From the NCBI GenBank assembly GCA_030789695.1, contig CM061141.1, positions 199,629,600 through 199,693,599 on the forward strand: a DNA stretch of 64,000 bases, in the 5' to 3' direction. Positions 1 to 10,327 of the stretch are shown in pieces. Positions within the stretch are counted from its first letter, which is position 1. Each line of letters opens with the position of its first letter. The translations under genes were made by a program, and so were the position numbers. The notes beneath the pieces were generated by a model. It saw only the letters and a list, made by a program, of their open reading frames with translations. It ran no database searches and was not told the origin of the DNA. This DNA is from Scilla litardierei. Taxonomy: Eukaryota; Streptophyta; Magnoliopsida; Asparagales; Asparagaceae.

Positions 1-442
1 ATGACCAAGAGAGGATTCGTCTCTCCCGGTCAATGGGAGTTAGGGTCGTAGAGTTAGTTCGGTCTTTAGTAAAAACTCTGCGCAGAGTATGTTGGAAGAA
101 GTCCAACATTAGTTGACTAAATATCGATAGAAACTAACCGGAGTCAAGTTATTGGGGTTGACAGTTTGACCGTACCCCAGACTTGATCTACACGACACAG
201 TTTAGACGAAAAGACTATAACTACGGAATTCATCACCGAAACAGTCAGGTGGTCCCGACAATACTCATGTCAATGAGTCAACCACATAATGATGATTCCT
301 GAAGCAGGGACGGCAACCACTGCTCGTGGTCACTGCCGTATAGGGCTTCGAGCCCAACCTGTTGTAAGGGTCAGGCTGTAGGGTCTCACACAGAGTGCAA
401 CGCTTCGTCTAGTAATAGGTAGAAAATAGTTAGGGAGAATAT

Positions 443-530
443 TTGCATTTGATGCAAAAGAAGAGATAATTGCATTTGATGCAATATGATAATTTAAGCT
501 TAGATAGGGGCTATTTTGCATTTGATGCAA
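443..530 (+). repeat. Three copies of a short palindromic repeat in E1 U3
   Basis: The 15-base unit TTGCATTTGATGCAA occurs at 443-457, 470-484 and 516-530. Each unit has TTGCA/TGCAA arms around TTTGA. The set recurs in the 3' LTR at about 7018-7105. Its position upstream of the TATA box suggests an enhancer-like array, but no binding factor can be named. Confidence 0.8.
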
Positions 531-718
531 AAGCGATTAAATGTGTATTAAATTGTTTAATACAATATTTAATAATATAAACGCAAGGAAAAGTTCACGG
601 GTAAGACGAGTGTGTCCCGGTCTAGACCCAGGTTCGAACGGCGTCCAAATCGGACGCCGGATGATCAAGAAAAAGCCAAAACAGCCCAAAATATCAGACC
701 AGGCCAGACCCAGGAAGA

Positions 719-1010
719 ACAGGCTGCCTGGGCTAGCCCAGGCGCTGCCTGGGCTAGCCAGGCACGAGCCTGGGCTAAGCCCAGGCTCGGCCTGGGCTAG
801 CCCAGGCGCCTGGGCTAAGCCCAGGCCCGCATGGGCTCTGCCCAGGCGCGGGCCTGGGCGAGCCCAGGCTCGCCTGGGCTCTGCCCAGCGCCTGGGCAGA
901 GCCCAGGCGCGGGCCTGGGCTCGCCCAGGCCGCCTGGGCGAGCCCAGGCGCGGACCTGGGCTCGCCCAGGCGGCTGGGCGAGCCCAGGCGCGACTCGGGC
1001 ATTTTTGGCA
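719..1010 (+). repeat. GC-rich palindromic minisatellite in E1 U3
   Basis: Tandem variants of GCCTGGGCTAGCCCAGGC, itself a perfect 18-base palindrome, run through this stretch with TAAG, GCGAG and GCTCTG spacer variants. The same array in the 3' LTR (about 7300-7450) is 118 bases shorter. Open frames through it on both strands are artefacts of the repeat. Confidence 0.88.
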
Positions 1011-1349
1011 TGCGTGGGGCCCACCCATGGTCCCCACCTCTAGGGTTTTGAACCCTAAGTATGCTGAATCAAATGACGGCTGATTTTAGTCGAAAATCAA
1101 GCCTAGGGCTGATCTTTGGACACTCAATTGGAGGATCAAACGAACTCCGATTGACGAACCGTTTTTTCCTATGCGTTCACCGTTGAACGCTTGTCGTATT
1201 GACAGGTTGTATCAATCCTGAAGCTCAACGGTGAGTGAGTTAAAATTCACGGAAGTTTGCACTTTGTGAAGTGCAAACTAACTTGATTTTAAATTAACTC
1301 ATTGTTTAGTCCCACATCGGATTTTGAGAATAGGGGAGAGTCCGCCGCC

Positions 1350-1360
1350 TATATAAATAG
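1350..1360 (+). promoter_or_regulatory. TATA box of the E1 5' LTR
   Basis: TATATAAATAG is followed by a pyrimidine-rich stretch and preceded by CCCACATCGG at about 1312-1320. This is the likely Pol II promoter and start of R. The same string is at 7807-7817 in the 3' LTR. Confidence 0.7.
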
Positions 1361-1999
1361 GGGTCTCCCCCCTTTCTCAAAACTCGTCCCAAGCTCTAGA
1401 TCTGAGCGGCTCTCGTAAATGTTGGAGCACGCTCGGATCTAGGCTTAAATAAATATTTCTCTATCTCCCTAAATTTCTGCCTTACTCCTGCGGGCTCTAG
1501 CAAAGCCACAAAGGAGTTCGGATTCTGGATCCGAAATCTTGGCGGATGTTTCACTCGCGTGAAACTTTCTTCGGCGGTTGGTTGGTTCGGCGGCACGGGG
1601 ATTGATCGCCTCGGGATGCGGAGCGGTTCGAGGAGCGGTTCGGGGAGCGGTTCAAGGAGCGGCTCGGCGTGGGACGGGAGCAGCTCGGAAGACGGCGCGG
1701 AACATCTCGCCTGCTCCAGGGCTGAGATTCCGGGTATGTGGTTAAAGTATTTTTAGTATTAGTTTAGTTTAATCGCAGTAGGCTAGATCCTTCTTGGGAT
1801 GGTCAGACCCATCCCAAGTCGGCATAGATCTTGGCATAGGGACTTGGACCTTAGGGCCAAGTTAAAAATGTTTTAACTTGCATGTTAATTTAGATTAACT
1901 GGTTTTCATTCCGCTGCTATGTTTTTCTGTCTATGTTCCGTCCGACTTAGGACGGGACTAGAGTTTTTGTGCCCTAAGAGACCGCCCAATCCCCAACAG

Positions 2000-2017
2000 T
2001 GGTATCAGAGCCTAGGT
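2000..2017 (+). other. E1 primer-binding site (initiator tRNA-Met type)
   Basis: TGGTATCAGAGCC starts one base after the LTR end. It is complementary to the 3' end of plant initiator tRNA-Met, as in most Copia elements; pairing then slips by one base (TAGGTT). Confidence 0.88.
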
Positions 2018-5000
2018 TTGCGTAGCGATCTAGGTACTGCGATTTTATTAAACGTGTTAATGCTTTTAAATACTTTTAAATGTTTTTTAAAAAGTTATGA
2101 GATAAAATTTTAAAAAATGTTTTAGATGTTCAAAAATTCTTTTTGTAATTTTTTGAACATGAAAATTTTTAAAATGACGTTTTAAAATTTATGTGATAAT
2201 TTTAAAACTAATTTTAAATATTTAAAAGTTTAAATTTATTTTGGATGCCTAAAAATTTTTTATATGATAAATTTTTTTTAAGCATGTAAATTTTAAAATG
2301 GAGTTTTTTAAATTTATGTGATAAATTTTAAAAATTAATTTTAAGGCTTTAAATTTATGCGATAAGTTTAAAATATTTTAGATGTTTTGAAATTATATGT
2401 GATAAATTTTTGAACATGGAAAAATTTTAAAAGTAATGTTTTAAATTTATAAGATATTTTTAAAACTAATTTTAAAAGTCTAAAAAAAAATAGTTTATGC
2501 GATAAACTTAGTTTATTTAATTGTTAAATAGTTATGCACTATCTTTATGCGATAAATTAGTGTAGTTTTTTTTGGCTTGTTAATCTTGTCCCTTATTTGA
2601 TAACACAAGACAACCCTTTAGGTTAGCCATTAAAATTGATTAAAATTTCTTACTTGAATTTTAATGACATGCTATGCTTTAATAAATCATTAACAACAAT
2701 ATTAAAGACCTAATTCCTGATTAGGGTAGTCCTTTATATGAATTTTCAAATTCTAATTGTTATAATTAATTTTCATTAAAGGACTTCGCTTCTAGCGTTG
2801 TTAATAATTTATTAAAATCCTAATAACGATTAGGGTAGCACGTGAACCTTATAGTTGATAAGGACTTAATAAAAGTTATTAAACAAATCCTAAAAATTTT
2901 GAATTTAAGGATTCAACTAGTTGATAGGATTAATTAGTTGTTAATAAAGGATGTTTAGTCTATGGCATACATACAAAAATGACAAGCTTCATTCAATGGA
3001 CCATGATCCAGTCAATGTGCTTGGCTAAGAGTTCTGGGTCAACCCTTGCTAGTCCAAGGGGTAGTGATCCTGGCTTAGTCAATTCCCTGGCTGAGTTCTG
3101 CTGGACCGCAATGTCGCGAATCATGACTGTATGACACCCTGGACTATATCTAAGTCAAATACGTTAATGATCTTTTTCAAGATTAGCCGTAGCCCTCCTT
3201 GTTTTAGGGGTTAGCAACTATAGGGCCCGTGTTACAGTTGTTGAGATACACTCAAGCTGTGACATGGCAACCTTGTAAAAACCAACTTCTTAAATACATA
3301 AGATGACATCTTGACTTGACCCAAACCGACGTTGTCGTGAATACACCGAGCGGCGGCGTAAGTTTAGTCAAGGATGTAGTCTGCCTAGATGTAGTCTAAG
3401 ACCTGACCCAAACCGACGTGTCGTGCATACACCGAGCTGAGGGGCAAGTCAGGCTAGACATGAAAACAAGGGTCCGACTAGACTAGACATGGTGATTTGG
3501 ATGAGCACACTCATGATCACGAATGGCTAGGGGCAAAAACCGATTAAGAGAGTCATATCCGATATGATCGATGAAGAGTCATCTTCCGATCGCAGAGTCA
3601 ATCAACTTGTTGAGCTACACTCAAGGTTGTTTAGACTCAAGGTGATCGGAACTCTTACCCATTAATTTTAATTCGATTAAATCGTTCGTTATTAAGCTTT
3701 AAAACGTTCGTAAAATTAGTGGGAGGATATAGATAGATAAAAGCCAATCTACCTATATTTAATAATGAACATATGCTAAAACTAGGGCAAGACTATGTTT
3801 ACCGAAAGAATCAATTGATAATATTGGAATTAGTTAACTGGTCAATAAGTTGATTAATTGAATATCAAGTCAAATTCTAATTGATAGAATTAAAACTATA
3901 TTCTCGTTGACATTAAATGACCTTCTAAAGAACAGACTTAAGAAATATGATTTCCTTAAGTTCTGGGTCCAACAAATAAATTAAAGCTACATGTCATTCG
4001 TCTCTATATGAGGCAGCTTGAACATATAGGACATTCAAAGTATGTTTCTCCCTACAACTTGTCGAGCTGCCCTCAAGGTTGTATGGACAAACAATTTTGA
4101 TCCGCAAAGTTCGAGAATTCGATTAAACCGTTTGAGTCGAATACGAGTGCATGATCGGTGCAAGACTATGTATCCCAACCGGATCTTGAGACAAGCAACT
4201 TCTTGAGCTACACTCAAGATTGCAAAGCTCAAGCGTTTGGATACATAAGTTGCTTGCATAGCTATTTATTTATGTTGATATCTAAATGTGATTTAGAAAA
4301 GGAAGAAGGCACTCCGGAAAGTCAATCGAGTTAAATAGTTTAATTTATCATTAGTAAAGGCATAAGTAGGAGGAAATGAAAAGGTGACATATTTTGATGT
4401 CACGATTTCAGAATAAATTGTTATACAAAAGACGTTTAACACATTTTGACGAATGTCGTCACATTGCTTCTGAAGTAATGTTCTGTGTTAATTAATTTGT
4501 AAATAACTATATATATTAAATGTTAATATATAAATACACAAGATAGTAGCAAACTTATTTGGTAAAATTAGACTAGGCCGTATCAAGAGATTAAGCTTCA
4601 CAAGTCACATAAAGAGGGGTCTGACCTCTCGTATTATGAAGTCTACGGACACTTGTGAGTCTTAGCCTCTTTGATACAATGGCCGAAACCCATCTGTGAG
4701 ACAGTGGGAGAATGAGTTGTCGAACTCAGTCTCGTACATACTGATGTACCCGAGACTATTTTAACAAAATAAGTTATTCGTATATTTTACTAAGACACGT
4801 GTTCTTGATGAAACGCAAGTCTGATAAAATAAAATGACTAAAGTATTTAAACTGATTCGATTAGATCGAATGGTCAAATACTTAGCCAAATAAAATCTTG
4901 TGTAATTAAAAGAAAATGTGATTTTCTCTCAGATCAAGTCTGTTAACACATCGGTGTGTTAAAAGGTATGAATCACACTTAATTAGATTTAGTGTGATCC

Positions 5001-5849
5001 ATTGTAAGTGACTCTGAGTTAAGTCCTCCCTCTGGGTGAAGTCCCAGATATTAATGCCTAGGTTTTGATAATGTTCTATAAGGACATTATCAATAATATA
5101 TTCAATAAATCAATCGTAAGGAAGTTGTAAAAATACTCGAATCTCGTGAGACGAATTGTCGAGTTAGACATCATAACTGATGATGACTTAGTCAACTTCT
5201 AGGATGAAATTCGGAGTAGTAACTCCGATTTAAAACTTGATGCAGGTCCGTGTGCGTAAATAAATTTGAGAATTTAGTTTACGTGCCCAAGGAAAATGTA
5301 TCCTCACTTACTGCAAGTAAATCTTTAAGTTGAAAGATTGGTGCAGAAAAGAAAATAGTGAAGTACGATCATGTTGGACGAGAACGTTTTTCATCCAAAT
5401 TTCTTTAAAACGGATTATGATGAAACCGATTTCGCCAACAGATATGTACAGATCTACTCGGACCAAAGCCGATGTAAAACGCTTAAGTTGACCATGAAAA
5501 TTGGAGCATTCACTTATAAGTTCGTTTTTCTAAATATGATTTAGACGAACCAACTTATATGAATTAGCCAGATAGTTTTCAAGGTCAGTGGGAGCGTATA
5601 AATTACATGCGAGGCATCAAAGAGATGGAACATATATTTTGATTAAGTAATCAAAGAGTTTGATTATTTATCAGAAATAGATATGAACCATTTGCAATGA
5701 CCAATAACTAATTTAAAATTATTATCGTAATGTACGATGAACTGGATAAGATCCAGGAAAATAAAATATTATAGATTCTGATAGACCAAATGAATTATTT
5801 GAATGAGATTCAAATGGTTGGTCTAACATAAACATAGAAACCCCTTAAG
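2018..5849 (+). other. E1 interior without readable coding sequence
   Basis: No credible gene is seen. 2030-2560 is AT-rich with imperfect repeats built around GATAAATTTTTAAA. A block of about 35 bases containing ACCCAAACCGACG is duplicated at 3315-3350 and 3401-3437. A unit close to CTTGTTGAGCTACACTCAAG occurs four times, at 3237, 3606, 4058 and 4198. The interior is either heavily decayed gag-pol or replaced non-coding sequence of the large-derivative type. Confidence 0.6.
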
Positions 5850-5950
5850 TCTATAGTGTAGACGGTTTTAGCAGATCCACTCACGAAGGCTCTATCACAT
5901 GAAGTCGGGAAAACTTATGTGTAAAAATGATATTAGATATCGAGATAAAT
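5850..5950 (+). pseudogene. Remnant of the C-terminal end of Copia RNase H
   Basis: At 5871-5921 the frame reads ADPLTKALSHEVGKTYV. This resembles the conserved end of Copia polyproteins, where an A-D-P-L/F-T-K motif closes RNase H a short way before the stop and the polypurine tract. Stops lie just upstream and downstream, so only a relic remains. Its distance to the 3' LTR (about 50-100 bases) is normal for Copia. It is the main reason for calling E1 Copia rather than gypsy. Confidence 0.6.
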
Positions 5951-5959
5951 GGGCCTGAG

Positions 5960-5972
5960 TGCAAGTGGGAGA
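5960..5972 (+). other. E1 polypurine tract
   Basis: TGCAAGTGGGAGA directly precedes the TGTAGG start of the 3' LTR, which is the expected plus-strand priming site. Confidence 0.75.
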
Positions 5973-8455
5973 TGTAGGAATATGGTGCCCTCGAGGCCAT
6001 TTATTCCTGTGTGAATAGCACAAACATCTTGTTCGAAATAACAGTAAGCTGTTTGGTAATAATTTATCTAAGTTATATTGTAATGTAGTTAACGTTAGAT
6101 ATCAACTTAGGTAAAGTCCTGAGACTTTATGCAAGGTCAAACGGGTATCGAGATGAGTATCTCGATCATGGAGAAACGTTTGACCGTCTGTAGCATAAGT
6201 CTGAAATGGTTCGTGGTCATAGATGTTTTGAGACAAGGATATCGAAACATCGGATAGACCATTGTGTCTTAGTCTTCACCGTTTGGCGGTGGCGATGATC
6301 TCATGATCGTTTGACTTGGCGAAGTCGAAGACGAGACACAGGTGCTCATTAGAATGAGTTCACTGAACGATCCACTAGAGTTATCATATGGTTATATTGA
6401 CCAATCTGTCAGTGATAACTCTGAGTGATGATAGGGTAGTTGGTCTTTTGACTTGAGGTCATTTTAACGGACCTGTGCGTGAACGGTGCCACTTAGATCA
6501 ACTGACCTAGCTTCGAGGCAAGGCCTGTCGAAAGGTCTTTTGATTGGGTGTCACTCGAAACGTACGAGGCGAGTAATGACCAAGAGAGGATTCGTCTCTC
6601 CCGGTCAATGGGAGTTAGGGTCGTAGAGTTAGTTCGGTCTTTAGTAAAAACTCTGCGCAGAGTATGTTGGAAGAAGTCCAACATTAGTTGACTAAATATC
6701 GATAGAAACTAACCGGAGTCAAGTTATTGGGGTTGACAGTTTGACCGTACCCCAGACTTGATCTACACGACACAGTTTAGACGAAAAGACTATAACTACG
6801 GAATTCATCACCGAAACAGTCAGGTGGTCCCGACAATACTCATGTCAATGAGTCAACCACATAATGATGATTCCTGAAGCAGGGACGGCAACCACTGCTC
6901 GTGGTCACTGCCGTATAGGGCTTTGAGCCCAACCTGTTGTAAGGGTCAGGCTGTAGGGTCTCACACAGAGTGCAACGCTTCGTCTAGTAATAGGTAGAAA
7001 ATAGTTAGGGAGAATATTTGCATTTGATGCAAAAGAAGAGATAATTGCATTTGATGCAATATGATAATTTAAGCTTAGATAGGGACTATTTTGCATTTGA
7101 TGCAAAAGCGATTAAATGTGTATTAAATTGTTTAATACAATATTTAATAATATAAACGCAAGGAAAAGTTCACGGGTAAGACGGGTGTGTCCCGGTCTAG
7201 ACCCAGGTTCGAACGGCGTCCAAATCGGACGCCGGATGATCAAGAAAAAGCCAAAACAGCCCAAAATATCAGACCAGGCCAGACCCAGGCAGAACAGGCT
7301 GCTTGGGCTAGCCCAGGCGCTGCCTGGGCTAAGCCCAGGCTCGGCCTGGGCTAGCCAGGCACGAGCCTGGACTAAGCCCAGGCGCGGGCCTGGGCGAGCC
7401 CAGGCCGCCTGGGCGAGCCCAGGCGCGACCTGGGGTCTGCCCAGGCGCGACTCGGGCATTTTTGGCATGCGTGGGGCCCACCCATGGGCCCCACCTCTAG
7501 GGTTTTGAACCCTAAGTATGCTGAATCAAATGACGGCTGATTTTAGTCGAAAATCAAGCCTAGGGCTGATCTTTGGACACTCAATTGGATGATCAAACGA
7601 ACTCCGATTGACGAACCGTTTTTTCCTATGCGTTCACCGTTGAACGCTTGTCGTATTGACAGGTTGTATCAATCATGAAGCTCAACGGTGAGTGAGTTAA
7701 AATTCACGGAAGTTTGCACTTTGTGAAGTGCAAACTAACTTGATTTTAAATTAACTCATTGTTTAGTCCCACATCGGATTTTGAGAATAGGGGAGAGTCC
7801 GCCGCCTATATAAATAGGGGTCTCCCCCCTTTCTCAAAACTCGTCCCAAGCTCTAGATCTGAGCGGCTCTCGTAAATGTTGGAGCACGCTCGGATCTAGG
7901 CTTAAATAAATATTTCTCTATCTCCCTAAATTTCTGCCTTACTCCTGCGGGCTCTAGCAAAGCCACAAAGGAGTTCGGATTCTGGATCCGAAATCTTGGC
8001 GGAGGTTTCAGTCGCGTGAAACTTTCTTCGGCGGTTGGTTGGCTCGGCGGCACGGGGATTGATCGCCTCGGGATGCGGAGCGGTTCGAGGAGCGGTTCGG
8101 GGAGCGGTTCAAGGAGCGGCTCGGCGTGGGACGGGAGCAGCTCGGAAGACGGCGCGGAACATCTCGCCTGCTCCAGGGCTGAGATTCCGGGTATGTGGTT
8201 AAAGTATTTTTAGTATTAGTTTAGTTTAATCGCAGTAGGCTAGATCCTTCTTGGGATGGTCAGACCCATCCCAAGTCGGCATAGATCTTGGCATAGGGAC
8301 TTGGACCTTAGGGCCAAGTTAAAAATGTTTTAACTTGCATGTTAATTTAGATTAACTGGTTTTCATTCCGCTGCTATGTTTTTCTGTCTATGTTCCGTCC
8401 GACTTAGGATGGGACTAGAGTTTTTGTGCCCTAAGGGACCGCCCAATCCCCAACA
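5973..8455 (+). repeat. E1 3' LTR (complete, 2,483 bp)
   Basis: It starts TGTAGGAATATG and ends CCCAACA. From 6576 on it aligns with window base 1 onward. The TATA box is at 7807-7817, and the GC-rich array (about 7300-7450) is the shorter version. Small reading frames inside are conserved only because the two LTRs are nearly identical. Confidence 0.92.
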
Positions 8456-10327
8456 TAAGGAAGCTATGGTTTTAGTTGTCAGTACATTAGATTTTAAATA
8501 TAGGCCATTAACTGTGTTTAACACTTTCGTTAACTCTTAATAGATATATGATAACATCTTAAATATACCTATTAAGTTTAGTAGCTAGTAAGTTAATATA
8601 AGTTACAATAATCTTATGTCATGTCTGTAGTTTTTTACACTTAGTTTATTATTATTTTAACTTATGGTATATGTTAGCAATACCTCAGTTCATTAGCAGT
8701 AACCCCCTAGCATGATGGTATGACTTCGTTATTGTCCATATATAAATCAGCATGTACGGAGCTCAATATTTCAGCTTATTCTTCTAGTTCCTATATGCCA
8801 TATGCCCTAATCTATAACTGTGTACACTATTATTTGTCCTATAGGGTAGGTGTATATAACAGCTTATGATATTAAAGTTATTTATTATGTGTATAGCATA
8901 TATCCCCTAGCAGTACGACTTATATGCATGCTAATTTATCATAAACTTTTAGAAGCTGTAACAATACGTTATGAGTTAGAGTCTATATGATTAGTCCAAT
9001 TCATTAGCTTGATGTGTTGGCAATTCCTTAAATGCAGCATGTATCGCGCCTCTCACTGTGACCACATCGGCACCAAAACAGACATCGAATCAGGCAAGTG
9101 AAACTTGCCAACTCTTGTGTAGGGCCATGTTTTTAGGCCACTTCCTTGTTTTCAGCGTAAAAGAGACTAGTCAGTGAAATGATAGCTGGCTAGACGCCTA
9201 CTTGATCTAGTTTGACAACGAAACTAGATCCGTCACCTAATTGATCTAGCTTGACAACGAAGCTAGATCCAACCCTTTAAACTTGTTGTTCATGCATACT
9301 AAACTGTCACGTTTACTTTCCTTATCTGTACGCACTTTTAACTGCCATGCATTGCATCTTACATGTCATCAAAATTGATTGTTGCATCGTAGCACACGCT
9401 ACAAAATACTTGTACAAATCCGTGTTTCCGTGTTTCTGGCTAGGTGCACCCCTAGGCCATACTTGTTTAAAACACTTCCGAGTCGTGGTCCAGAAGCGGG
9501 CCTCATGTGTTGGCTGAAAACCAATGCCCGATACACGTGGAGGGGTAGGGATAAACGGTCACTTGAGCTTAGGAGAGGCCTGATCCGCCCTCTAGCGAAA
9601 AGACGGAATCTCTGTGCACGAGGTGCTTACTTTCCTTGTCTTGTACTTGTCTTGTGAATGAATCATGTAATACTTGTCATCCATGCCATGTTTAAATGCC
9701 ATGCTCGTACCTTACTTTACCTTACCTTACCTGTCGCACTCATTACTTTAACTGCCATGTCATTGCATCATGCTAGAACTGCTAGGTTGCTTTACTTTTA
9801 CCCACTTTCAGTTTCCTTGCACAAGTCTCTTGTAGACTTGCTGACATGTGCTCCTTGCTCTTTTGGGTGTCACATGTTAGACCCTGAGCCAGAGACTGTT
9901 GCTGAGTACGTGATGTTTTGCTGACGCTGAGTCTGAGTCCATGATTGCCCAGGAGGATTTTGGTGGACACCGGTGACCATTCTTTGAGTCTTTGTTGAGC
10001 TTTATTTTGTTTTAGGCCTTTTGTTAGTTGCTGGTGCGTAGCACCGTTGTTTTGTACTTTGTACTTTTGTTGGCCATGTTTGGGCCTTTAGTCTCTTTTT
10101 CTTTTAGCCTGGTGGCTTTTTCTGTGATGTTGAAACTTATTTTATGGATATTCTGATATGTTTCTTTTGTCTCTTTCGTTATTATTATCTTTGCTTCGTT
10201 TCGCGTTGCAAGGACCTGCAGTTTTAAAAGTTGATTGACACTTATCGGACTTAAAGCTTTGCAGCTTCAAGTCTGAGTGGACCTTCTCACGCTTCGCCTC
10301 CATATTTTTGGGAAGCGGGGCGTGACA
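8456..10327 (+). repeat. E2 5' LTR, right part (interrupted by E1)
   Basis: It starts exactly at the E1 boundary and corresponds to 14765-16637 of the complete LTR. It ends GGGGCGTGACA at 10327. The roughly 900 bases that should precede it are outside the window. Confidence 0.9.
9093..9530 (+). other. Series of conserved hairpins in the E2 5' LTR
   Basis: Successive perfect or near-perfect stem-loops: H1 9093-9109 (GGCAAGT/ACTTGCC, loop GAA); H2 9167-9193 (CTAGTCAG/CTGGCTAG, loop containing GAAATGATA); H3a 9204-9230 and H3b 9243-9269 (10-base arms, loop GACAACG); H4 9389-9402 (GTAGC/GCTAC); H5 9438-9458; H6 9497-9530 (CGGGC/GCCCG enclosing TTGG/CCAA). The same series, with altered but still pairing stems, is in the E3 LTRs and the reverse solo LTR. 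It lies towards the right end of the LTR, in the part expected to be transcribed as leader. It is a candidate structured RNA; its function is unknown. Confidence 0.6.

Larger units (their letters stand above)
1..1998 (+). repeat. E1 5' LTR, left part missing
   Basis: It matches the 3' LTR from about 6576 onward, ends CCCAACA at 1998 and is followed at once by the primer site. The first roughly 600 bases of the LTR lie outside the window. It differs from the 3' LTR by few point changes and by a longer GC-rich array: 541 to 1041 spans 500 bases here, against 382 between the matching bases 7116 and 7498. Confidence 0.93.
1..8455 (+). mobile_element. E1: decayed Copia-type LTR retrotransposon (5' LTR incomplete)
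   Basis: Two near-identical terminal repeats (1-1998 and 5973-8455) enclose 3,974 bp. The first repeat is followed by a TGGTATCAGAGCC primer site. The second is preceded by a purine tract, starts TGTAGGAATATG and ends CCCAACA. The interior has no long open frame. Just before the 3' LTR it keeps an A-D-P-L-T-K-A-L stretch typical of the end of Copia RNase H, so I assign it to Copia. It is a non-autonomous or dead copy. The base after the 3' LTR opens TAAGG, which is the same sequence found intact inside the E2 3' LTR at 14765-14769. E1 therefore sits inside the E2 5' LTR with TAAGG as probable target duplication; its other copy lies left of the window. Confidence 0.88.

Noticed and set aside
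719..1010. CRISPR-like look of regularly spaced palindromic repeats (also 29775-30175, 60761-61128)
   Set aside because: Spacers are not unique, there are no cas genes, and the arrays lie in LTRs of a plant genome.
537..1083. Overlapping open frames of up to 180 codons on both strands
   Set aside because: They run through the palindromic GC-rich array, give Ala/Gly/Pro/Trp repeats and change with array length in the other LTR.
9093..9530. Hammerhead ribozyme as in retrozymes
   Set aside because: The CTGATGA ... GAAAC core is not found around the hairpins.
9379..9924. Two frames of about 90 codons, repeated at 15656-16234
   Set aside because: Present twice only because the E2 LTRs are near identical; no domain, and one changes its N-terminus between copies.
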